A DNA stretch of 50,327 bases, taken from the NCBI GenBank assembly GCA_005116895.1, contig SWDO01000007.1, positions 1 to 50,327 on the forward strand. Reading direction: 5' to 3'. The number at the start of each line of letters is the position of its first letter. Position 1 is the first letter of the stretch. The notes under the pieces were generated by a model that was not told where the DNA came from, ran no database searches, and saw only the letters and a program-made list of their open reading frames with translations. Below, piece by piece: positions 44,279 through 50,327 of this stretch. Position numbers and translations under genes: made by a program. This DNA comes from Nitrospira sp. (GTDB lineage: Bacteria; Nitrospirota; Nitrospiria; Nitrospirales; Nitrospiraceae).

Positions 44279-45553
44279 ATGATCGACATCTATACAGACG
44301 GTGCCTGCAGCGGGAACCCTGGGCCCGGGGGCTGGGGGGTCTTGCTGCGAAATGGTGAGTCTGAGACAGAGCTTTGTGGTGGTGAGCTGGGGACGACGAA
44401 CAATCGGATGGAATTGCTCGCGGTCATTGAGGCGTTGCAGTTCCTTGCACAGCCGGTGACGGCACGGGTCTACACTGATTCGCAATATGTTCAGAAGGGT
44501 ATCAGCGAATGGATCCACAGCTGGAAGCGGCGAGGGTGGAAAACCGCCGGTAAGGAGCCGGTGAAGAATGAGGACTTGTGGCGGCGGCTCGATGCGCTGG
44601 CTGCCACTCATTCACTCGAATGGCACTGGGTCCGAGGGCACAATGGTCATCCAGAGAACGAACGGGCCGACGCATTGGCTCGCGCTGGTCTTGAACAGGC
44701 TCGGGACGCGGGGCGACCAGTTGGTGGCCCAATTGTCCCTCGCGTCTCAGAGACGATTCGACCAGCGAGTGCGCCTTCTATTCTCGAGATCGAGCATGCA
44801 ACGGTCTATCGAGATGAGACCTGTGTGTTTTCGGATTTCTCATTTACTCTCCAAGAAGGTGAACATGTAGCGATTCTTGGTCCTAATGGAGGAGGGAAAT
44901 CGACATTGCTCAGATTGCTCTCAGGCGAAGTGCATGCGATGCCCAAGGACGAAACGCGGATGGCGCTCTTTGGTGAGGAGCGTTGGAACGTCTGGGATGT
45001 GCGGAAGCAGATCGGCATTGTGTCGCACGATCTCCAACGAGAGTATCTGATCTGTGCCGAAGGATTGAACGTCATCCTCTCTGGGTTTTATGCGAGCAAC
45101 GACACCTACGAATACCAACAGTTCAGCAAAACCCAGCTGACCAGGGCGTATGAGGTGATGCAGGAGTTGGGGATTGCATCCTTAGCCAGTCGCCGCTTCG
45201 GCCATCTTTCTACCGGCGAGCAGCGACGGTTTCTATTGGGCCGGGCGCTGGTGCATGACCCGCCGGTGTTGGCTCTGGATGAACCGACAAGTGGCCTCGA
45301 TCTCAAGGCCTGCTTTCAATATCTCGATCTCCTGCGTATTCAACTCACGAAAGGAAAGACCGTTCTGCTCGTGACGCACCATCTGCATGAAATTCCACCG
45401 GAGATCAATCGCGTGATCTTCCTGAAAGAAGGGAAGATCCTCGCCGACGGCCCGAAGCGAACACTCCTCACCAACGAACTGGTCAGCCGGCTCTTCGACA
45501 GTCAGATCACCCTCGTTCAGGTCAAGGGCTGGTATCAGGCCTTACCAGGGTAG
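44279..45553 (+). CDS. RNase HI fused to an ABC-type ATPase
   Basis: One continuous frame of 424 residues. Residues 1-145 are an RNase [19 protein letters not shown], with D7, E45, D67 and D131 as the catalytic set, and [11 protein letters not shown]. It cuts RNA in RNA-DNA hybrids. After a Pro/Arg linker, residues 168-424 are an ABC ATPase: Walker [10 protein letters not shown] (201-209), signature LSTGEQRR, Walker B VLALDEPT and the His switch TH-H (367). The ATPase is of the ModF/PhrA-like group ([19 protein letters not shown]). Both parts look complete. No permease is near. There is no frameshift at the junction. Confidence 0.85.
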   Translation: MIDIYTDGACSGNPGPGGWGVLLRNGESETELCGGELGTTNNRMELLAVIEALQFLAQPVTARVYTDSQYVQKGISEWIHSWKRRGWKTAGKEPVKNEDLWRRLDALAATHSLEWHWVRGHNGHPENERADALARAGLEQARDAGRPVGGPIVPRVSETIRPASAPSILEIEHATVYRDETCVFSDFSFTLQEGEHVAILGPNGGGKSTLLRLLSGEVHAMPKDETRMALFGEERWNVWDVRKQIGIVSHDLQREYLICAEGLNVILSGFYASNDTYEYQQFSKTQLTRAYEVMQELGIASLASRRFGHLSTGEQRRFLLGRALVHDPPVLALDEPTSGLDLKACFQYLDLLRIQLTKGKTVLLVTHHLHEIPPEINRVIFLKEGKILADGPKRTLLTNELVSRLFDSQITLVQVKGWYQALPG

Positions 45554-45830
45554 GAGCCGTCGCGTTCTTTCCCTCCTCAAACCTCAGTGTTTTTGACGAA
45601 CTTCGTCTCGATCGATAGGCTTTAGCTGCGGTAGTTGCTTAAGGCGAAGGTATACGTGGTCGAGGATCTATTCAAACGTCAACACGTGCAGCGGCTGGCT
45701 ACACTGCTCTTTCTGGCCTGCTTCATCGGGAAACATTGGATGTGAGATTCGTGAGGAAACAATGACATGCTCGGATGCTTCGATGGGCTGTAACGAGAAT
45801 TACTCGCACGGTATGCAGTCAGCTCTCCTC

Positions 45831-46283
45831 TCAGGCAGGGCATCTCTCGTTTGTGCTTCTACCCAGCGCTCCCCCTGGGGGAGCCGCTCTATCCTCGAGC
45901 CAATCAAGTAGCGGCACAAGACGATTAGGCGGGATAATGTTTTGTGTATTGATAACAACGGTGTGCCGTTTGTTGTAAGTCGCTACTGTAACACGAAAGC
46001 TCGGGAAGTTACGGTCACAGCAGCCATCGAACTTGGGAGAAGAAATCACTCCGGGTAGTTTGAAAAACTGGGCCTCTTGCACAAGTTCATTCAAGTGGGC
46101 CTGCTCCACTGCTGATTCGGTTTTTTGATCAATCTTCATAATCTTGCGAACACCGACATAGCCCTGATAGACGATTTCGGCGCAGACTCTGATTGACTCA
46201 GGGGTGGTTTCTGCCTTCAACGACTTCTCCCCGATGATTGTGATCATCAATACAATTGTAACCAGTAGAAGCAGTTGGCTCAT
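45831..46283 (-). CDS. Small secreted protein of unknown function
   Basis: A 150-residue protein that starts at the ATG at 46283 with GGAG five bases upstream. A signal-like helix comes first (SQLLLLVTIVLMITIIG). The mature part is a compact alpha/beta domain with VYQGYVGVRKIMKIDQ, an FKLPG stretch, and FDGCCDRNFPSFRVTVATYN with paired cysteines. The last segment (LVPLLDWLEDR) is a helix. The build resembles DUF6438-type small envelope proteins, a guess by eye. It stands between an ATPase fusion and a FUN14 gene. Confidence 0.62.
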   Translation of the reverse strand: MSQLLLLVTIVLMITIIGEKSLKAETTPESIRVCAEIVYQGYVGVRKIMKIDQKTESAVEQAHLNELVQEAQFFKLPGVISSPKFDGCCDRNFPSFRVTVATYNKRHTVVINTQNIIPPNRLVPLLDWLEDRAAPPGGALGRSTNERCPA

Positions 46284-46410
46284 CTCAACTCCAAGAGTAT
46301 CTGTGGAGTGAGGATTCGTCAAAATAATGGAACTAATGTTTCAACCAGAGTTGGCTTACTGCGGAGTCGTTCAAGGTTAAGGCAAGGATTTGCCTGCTTG
46401 AGGTCGGAGG

Positions 46411-46857
46411 CTACTTTTTCCGAAATCCAAAAAATGTTCCGGCGCCGGCGGCGCCGGCTGAGGGGAGATAGCCAGTCAGCACGTCTTTGAAACCCTGGGC
46501 TTTGCCTCGACCCCAATCAAGGATATGATTCACATCTGCTTGGATCAAGCTCCAATCCAGATGAATCCAGCCGGTGGTTTTGAGGATGACGATGAGCGCT
46601 GCCAATGAGGCACCAACCAATAGGGCGAGCTTGACGGTCTTCCGGACTGCCCATCCAAGTAAGAACCCTCCCAGGAAGCTGGCTCCCCCATTGGCGAGGA
46701 CCGGCGACATCAGGTCGGTGAGCCAGGCGCCGACTCCGGCGGCGGTTGTTGCGCTGGCGGCAAGAAACGATTTGGCGGCCCAGGGGGGGTCGGAGAGGAT
46801 TGGTGCGAGTGTTTTCGCAAGAAAGCTGCTCTGAGGTGTAGGCGCTGGGGTGTTCAT
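46411..46857 (-). CDS. FUN14-domain membrane protein
   Basis: A 148-residue protein with about three hydrophobic helices. The GGASFLGGFLLGWAVRKTVKLALLVGASL segment, followed by ALIVILKTTGWIHLDW, matches the FUN14 family (in mitochondria, FUNDC1), whose bacterial role is unknown. The C-terminus GTFFGFRKK is the usual basic ending. An N-terminal cytoplasmic or loop part of 25 residues is Pro-rich. Its ATG overlaps the stop of the metallopeptidase gene by four bases. Confidence 0.75.
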   Translation of the reverse strand: MNTPAPTPQSSFLAKTLAPILSDPPWAAKSFLAASATTAAGVGAWLTDLMSPVLANGGASFLGGFLLGWAVRKTVKLALLVGASLAALIVILKTTGWIHLDWSLIQADVNHILDWGRGKAQGFKDVLTGYLPSAGAAGAGTFFGFRKK

Positions 46858-47726
46858 AGCCGTTTCGTGTCAAATGTGTTGCAGACTGAGGGGTCGCCGG
46901 ACTCGAGCCCACGCTTGAGCCAGGTCATCCGTTGTTCAGATGAGCCGTGGGTCCAGCTTTCCGGCTGGACATGGCCACGCGACATTTTCTGCAATCGATC
47001 GTCCCCGATGGCTGCTGCCGCGCGGAGCCCTTCCTCGAAATCGCCCGGTTCGATCACGTTCCGTTCGCGCTTGGCGTGATGCCCCCAGACGCCGGCGTAA
47101 CAATCGGCCTGGAGTTCCATTCGCACTGACAGGGCGTTGCCTTCAGCTTCGGAAGCCTGTCGCTGGAGGCGGTGCACTTTTTCCGCGACGCCGAGCAGGT
47201 TTTGGACATGGTGGCCGACTTCATGGGCGATCACATAGGCTTGGGCGAAGTCACCGGCTGCTCCGAGTCTATGCGCCATCTCGTCGAAGAAGGCAAGGTC
47301 TAGATAGACTCGGTGATCGTTCGGGCAATAGAACGGACCCACCGCTGACGAAGTCGTGCCGCATGCCGACTGGACGGCGCCAGAAAAGAGCACCATACGT
47401 GGGTCCTCGTACCGAGGACCAAGGAGGTTTCGCCAGGTGGTTTCTGTGTCTGCGAGGACGACAGAGGCAAACCTGCCGAGTTGGTCTTGAGGGGCGCCGA
47501 CTGGTCCTGACTCTGATGGGGCCGAGGGAGCCATTGTCTCGGTCACACCCTGGACGCCGGTGATCATATTGAAAACAGTCAGCGGGTTGGCTCCGGTGAA
47601 ATAGCTGACGGCGAGCACCAGTACGATCGTGCCAATGCCGAAACCCCCTTTCCCTCCGAGCCGGGCCGGGCCCATACCGCGACGATCTTCGATGTTGTCG
47701 CTTTCGCGTTGATCTTCGATACGCAT
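46854..47726 (-). CDS. YpfJ-family neutral zinc metallopeptidase
   Basis: A 290-residue membrane-anchored member of the YpfJ family. The N-terminus has the family's RIEDQRESDNIEDRRG opening, then a membrane helix (GIGTIVLVLAVSYF), and the zinc site is AHEVGHHVQNLLG (H168, E169, H172) with a further acidic ligand in MELQADCYAGVWG. The Cys pair with FYCPNDHRVYLDLAFFDEM is conserved. Its peptidase substrate is not known. It lies 25 bases after the DUF2959 gene and overlaps the FUN14 gene. Confidence 0.9.
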   Translation of the reverse strand: MRIEDQRESDNIEDRRGMGPARLGGKGGFGIGTIVLVLAVSYFTGANPLTVFNMITGVQGVTETMAPSAPSESGPVGAPQDQLGRFASVVLADTETTWRNLLGPRYEDPRMVLFSGAVQSACGTTSSAVGPFYCPNDHRVYLDLAFFDEMAHRLGAAGDFAQAYVIAHEVGHHVQNLLGVAEKVHRLQRQASEAEGNALSVRMELQADCYAGVWGHHAKRERNVIEPGDFEEGLRAAAAIGDDRLQKMSRGHVQPESWTHGSSEQRMTWLKRGLESGDPSVCNTFDTKRL

Positions 47727-47751
47727 AGGCGATGTCTTTCATTCTAAGGAA

Positions 47752-48408
47752 TCAGTCTGATTCCTTCTCCATTGATTGGATAAACTTGTCTGCTTCAGCA
47801 ATGGAACGGTTCATGTCTTTGACCAGCTGATCAACTTGCGCATCAACCTTGACGAGTTCGCCCTTGATGGCCGCTAGCGCCCGGGCGTTCAAGTTATGTT
47901 TCAGGTAAAGGACTTGGTCTCTCAGTGGTTTCAGGACCGGTTCGATCCGCTGCTCGGCCCGTTTCATCGCCGAGAGCATCTCTCGGTAGCGCCCCTTCGT
48001 TTGGGTGAGTTTAGTCTGACTCTTCCGGCGCAGGTCGGCGTTGGAATATTGGCCAAGCTCCGTTTCCCACTCGGAAAAGAGCGCATCGGCGACGCTTTCA
48101 ACATCGGCAATCTTTTTCCGAACGGTTTTCGCGCCGTCTTCGCTGTTCTCGAGTTCGCCATTCAACTTCTTATAGGTCGCTTCCAGGTCGCCCCCGTCAT
48201 AGGAAACCACTTGCCCGAATTGCTCCAGGGTAGTTTGAATTTCTTTTTTCGCGTCTTCCTGAGCGTCTCGCGCCGACTTGACACGGCTGCTGAGAATATC
48301 GCGTTTGGCATACCCCATCTTTTCCATGGTGGCCATATAGGCCTTGTCGCAAGCAGAAAGGCTGAACGACATGACGAGGAGCATGACGCCAAGAACTATC
48401 TTCAACAT
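47752..48408 (-). CDS. DUF2959-type lipoprotein, helical
   Basis: A 218-residue protein with lipoprotein signal MLKIVLGVMLLVMSFSLSAC and GAGG five bases before the ATG. The mature protein is helical and charged. The stretches KAYMATMEKMGYAKRDILSS and VKSARDAQEDAKKEIQTTLEQF are marks of DUF2959. Two further long helices give a coiled-coil rod. Role unknown. It is the first gene of a minus-strand group with the metallopeptidase and FUN14 genes. Confidence 0.83.
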   Translation of the reverse strand: MLKIVLGVMLLVMSFSLSACDKAYMATMEKMGYAKRDILSSRVKSARDAQEDAKKEIQTTLEQFGQVVSYDGGDLEATYKKLNGELENSEDGAKTVRKKIADVESVADALFSEWETELGQYSNADLRRKSQTKLTQTKGRYREMLSAMKRAEQRIEPVLKPLRDQVLYLKHNLNARALAAIKGELVKVDAQVDQLVKDMNRSIAEADKFIQSMEKESD

Positions 48409-48577
48409 GATGACCTCATTCTACTGGGATGTAGTTTCGCTGAGCTGGTGACTCTGAACAGCCACCTTGGGTATTCGTATCATAACTGAAGAACGCACAG
48501 GGTGAAAGACCCTAAGTCGTCGCGTTCACGAAGAGAGAGGTGTAGAAACAGGCCAGCCATCGCGCTATAGTGTGGAC

Positions 48578-49132
48578 ATGCGTCTGACGTCTTGCAAATT
48601 GTGGTGGGTCATGGCGATCGGGCTGGTCGCGGCCTGCTCCTCGCAGAGAGTGATTCCGGAGGCGCTGGAGCCACTAGTCGAGCGAGCGGTGAAGTTTCAT
48701 GAAGTGGTGGCCGCTCCTGATTCATACCAGGGCAAGATTGTGGTGTTCGGTGGCGAGGTCTTGAAGGCGAAACGACTCAAGGAAGGAACGCAGATTGAGC
48801 TGTTGCAGTTACCGCTCGACAGAGGAGAGCGACCGATTCTCGACCGTCAACAATCGCAGGGGCGATTTCTTGTGATTCAACAGGAGTTTCTCGACCCCGC
48901 GACGATAGTTGAGGGGACAAAGATGACGATTGTCGGAGAACTGTCTAGGTCAAAGGTCGAACACCTCGACGATGTCGAATATCGATACCCGGTGTTGATC
49001 GTGAAACATCTGCATCTATGGCCAGCGCGATCGGATGACGATGCTCGACCGCGGCCTCGATTCTCGATCGGGGTCGGTGGTGGGACGGGAATGGGAGTTG
49101 GTGGGGGTGGCGGGTTCGGGATCGGATTCTAA
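48578..49132 (+). CDS. Slp-family outer membrane lipoprotein
   Basis: A 184-residue lipoprotein (signal SCKLWWVMAIGLVAACSS; lipobox cysteine near residue 20). The mature domain matches the Slp family: FHEVVAAPDSYQGKIVVFGGEVL, then TQIELLQLPLDR, a GRFLVIQQEFLDP strand and MTIVGEL. Slp proteins are outer-membrane lipoproteins often made in starvation. The C-terminal tail is Gly-rich, with PRPRFSIGVGGGTGMGVG repeats, and looks flexible. A GTG two codons upstream is an alternative start. Confidence 0.82.
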   Translation: MRLTSCKLWWVMAIGLVAACSSQRVIPEALEPLVERAVKFHEVVAAPDSYQGKIVVFGGEVLKAKRLKEGTQIELLQLPLDRGERPILDRQQSQGRFLVIQQEFLDPATIVEGTKMTIVGELSRSKVEHLDDVEYRYPVLIVKHLHLWPARSDDDARPRPRFSIGVGGGTGMGVGGGGGFGIGF

Positions 49133-49271
49133 TTCGTCGAGAGACATGCCGCGTCCATGGACGTGAAATACGAAGGCCAGCCAGCGACCAGACCAGTTCT
49201 TCCCACGAGAGTATTTTGACACTCCTGTAAATGTTCTTGTAGAGACGTGGCCCCTATTAACCGACTGTTCC

Positions 49272-49294
49272 TACGAGCCTGGTCTCGTGTTTTT
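49272..49294 (+). terminator. Small hairpin with T-run
   Basis: ACGAG and CTCGT (49273-49277 with 49284-49288) surround a 6-base loop and are followed by GTTTTT. It could end the slp-like transcript, though the stem is short and it lies 140 bases from the stop. Confidence 0.33.
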
Positions 49295-49411
49295 GGCATG
49301 TTCACGTCAAGGAGGTATCGCGTTGCCTGCTTGCGTGTGCTGAATGGAGCATGATATGCAAGCATATGTGAAAACTACCAAGGCCGTCACGAGGAGAAGG
49401 AGAATGAGTAG

Positions 49412-49645
49412 ATGAAACAGACACGGCAGACTCGGAAACGGAAGGAGAGGGTCACGTTGTCTCTCTCTGCCGATATGGTTGAACGGTTGCGAACCGTGGT
49501 GTATTGGAGCCCTAAACTGACGCTGACCGGTGTCGTCGAATCGGCGATCCAATCCGCGCTCACGAAGCTGGAGAAGGGGAAACGGTTCAAGAAGCGAAGG
49601 GGGAAGCTCGCTGTCGGCCGGCCGCGCAAAGACCAATCGTCCTGA
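49412..49645 (+). CDS. Ribbon-helix-helix (CopG/Arc-type) DNA-binding protein
   Basis: A 77-residue basic protein. KERVTLSLSADMVERLRTVV has the short strand followed by a helix of the ribbon-helix-helix fold, and LTLTGVVESAIQSALTKLE is the second helix. The C-terminal tail is rich in Lys and Arg (KRFKKRRGKLAVGRPRK), which may be extra DNA contact like an AT-hook (GRPRK). Such proteins repress toxin-antitoxin or plasmid genes. No toxin gene lies beside it, so it is probably a lone regulator. AAGGAG is before the ATG. Confidence 0.75.
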   Translation: MKQTRQTRKRKERVTLSLSADMVERLRTVVYWSPKLTLTGVVESAIQSALTKLEKGKRFKKRRGKLAVGRPRKDQSS

Positions 49646-49745
49646 CGGCGGTTCTCGATTGAGGGCGCACAGCTTTGTGAAGGCCGGGGAAGGGAAACCG
49701 AGAAGACGGATTCAGAAATTCCGAAGCGGTGAAGGATGATGAATC

Positions 49746-50243
49746 ATGCCCCGATTCAAGCGAAGCCTGTTGGTTCTTCTACTGCTCATCTTTTGTGTGG
49801 GTTGTGATCAACTCACGAAAGAGGCAGCCCACCAATACTTGGCCCTCCAGCCGCAGCAATCATGGTTCCATGATACGGTTCGCCTCCAATATGCAGAGAA
49901 CACCGGGGCTTTCCTGAGCCTCGGCGGAGATCTCTCCGAGGGGTTACGCGTCTTTCTCTTCCAGGTATTCCCTGCCTTGTGCCTCGTCGCCTTGGCGATG
50001 GTTCTCTTTGCTCAACAGATACCGCTGTTCACCGCCATTGCCTGGAGTCTCGTGCTGAGCGGCGGGCTGGGCAATCTCTTGGATCGCATCATGAATGATG
50101 GTCGCGTGATCGACTTCATGAACCTCGGCATCGGCAGTCTCCGTACCGGGATCTTCAATGTGGCCGACGTCTGCATTACCACAGGTGTTGTGCTGCTCGT
50201 AATTCACACATTCCAGCCACCACGCTCGTCAGTGCAGGGATAG
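49746..50243 (+). CDS. lspA: Lipoprotein signal peptidase (signal peptidase II)
   Basis: A 165-residue inner-membrane aspartyl protease that removes signal peptides from prolipoproteins after lipid attachment. It has four membrane helices and the family motifs CDQLTKEAA, YAENTGAFLSLG, GGLGNLLDRIMNDGRVIDF (first active Asp) and FNVADVCIT (second active Asp). The length is normal. It suits a genome with many lipoprotein genes, several of them in this window. It is on the plus strand, 100 bases after the ribbon-helix-helix gene. Confidence 0.95.
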   Translation: MPRFKRSLLVLLLLIFCVGCDQLTKEAAHQYLALQPQQSWFHDTVRLQYAENTGAFLSLGGDLSEGLRVFLFQVFPALCLVALAMVLFAQQIPLFTAIAWSLVLSGGLGNLLDRIMNDGRVIDFMNLGIGSLRTGIFNVADVCITTGVVLLVIHTFQPPRSSVQG

Positions 50244-50327
50244 ATCGAATTTCCAGTTTTCTCACCCCGACTTGTTCCACTCAACTCCATCCTTCCGAAA
50301 CTTGAGGTTGAATCCTAGAAAATATTT

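Noticed and set aside
1..50327. CRISPR array, prophage or integrated element
   Set aside because: No spaced direct repeats, integrase, transposase or phage structural genes were seen on either strand.

Overview
The window reads like chromosomal DNA of a Nitrospira-type bacterium (phylum Nitrospirota). This is an inference from the whole picture: moderately GC-rich DNA, an hpnD-hpnE squalene pair, many small secreted and lipoprotein genes, a eukaryotic-like Ser/Thr kinase, an HD-GYP protein, c-type cytochrome, and two copies of a 125-bp palindromic intergenic repeat of a kind I associate with Nitrospira. There is no 16S rRNA or other marker in the window to prove it. I see no tRNA, rRNA, CRISPR array, transposase or prophage.

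Layout. 1-1.5 kb: a MazF-type toxin remnant without a start codon, a secreted protein, and the first repeat copy. 1.5-5.6 kb (minus strand): a tightly coupled run of HAD phosphatase, BtuF-like binding protein, hpnD, hpnE and a lipoprotein gene, with 4-nt overlaps at two junctions. 5.7-9.2 kb: an SH3-like membrane protein, a YjbQ-family protein, an unrecognised protein, and a Cys-rich-repeat membrane protein. 9.4-16.1 kb (minus): a membrane-anchored Ser/Thr kinase, a PHP phosphoesterase, a FolB-methyltransferase fusion, an HD-GYP protein and a HEAT-repeat protein. 16.2-17.2 kb: an SGNH esterase overlapping a thioredoxin. 17.2-19.9 kb (minus): gnd and zwf of the oxidative pentose phosphate pathway, separated by the second repeat copy. 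20-24.2 kb: nucleotidyltransferase, threonine aldolase, an ATP/ADP-translocase-like transporter and a lipoprotein. 24.5-27.1 kb: a ProA-like protein lacking the catalytic cysteine, then a methyltransferase.

27.3-31 kb: five closely spaced genes for envelope proteins. The last two look like the N-terminal and catalytic parts of a copper amine oxidase split into two secreted proteins, with a degenerate cofactor motif. 31-33 kb: a gene-poor stretch with very small genes (23, 26 and 57 codons), a c-type cytochrome and a small secreted protein. 33.3-43.3 kb: a two-propeller NHL protein, then housekeeping genes guaB, guaA, rluB, aspS and aroC. 43.4-45.6 kb: a frameshifted DUF190 gene beside crcB, and an unusual in-frame fusion of RNase HI with an ABC ATPase. 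45.8-50.3 kb: small envelope proteins (a FUN14 protein, a zinc metallopeptidase, a DUF2959 lipoprotein, an Slp-like lipoprotein), a ribbon-helix-helix protein and lspA.

The strongest candidates for something undescribed are the five-gene envelope cluster with the split amine-oxidase-like pair, the RNase HI-ABC ATPase fusion, the cysteine-less ProA paralogue, the HD-GYP and HEAT partners that seem to share an N-terminal domain, and a promoter-driven 23-codon gene. All calls are from reading the sequence alone. No database search was run.
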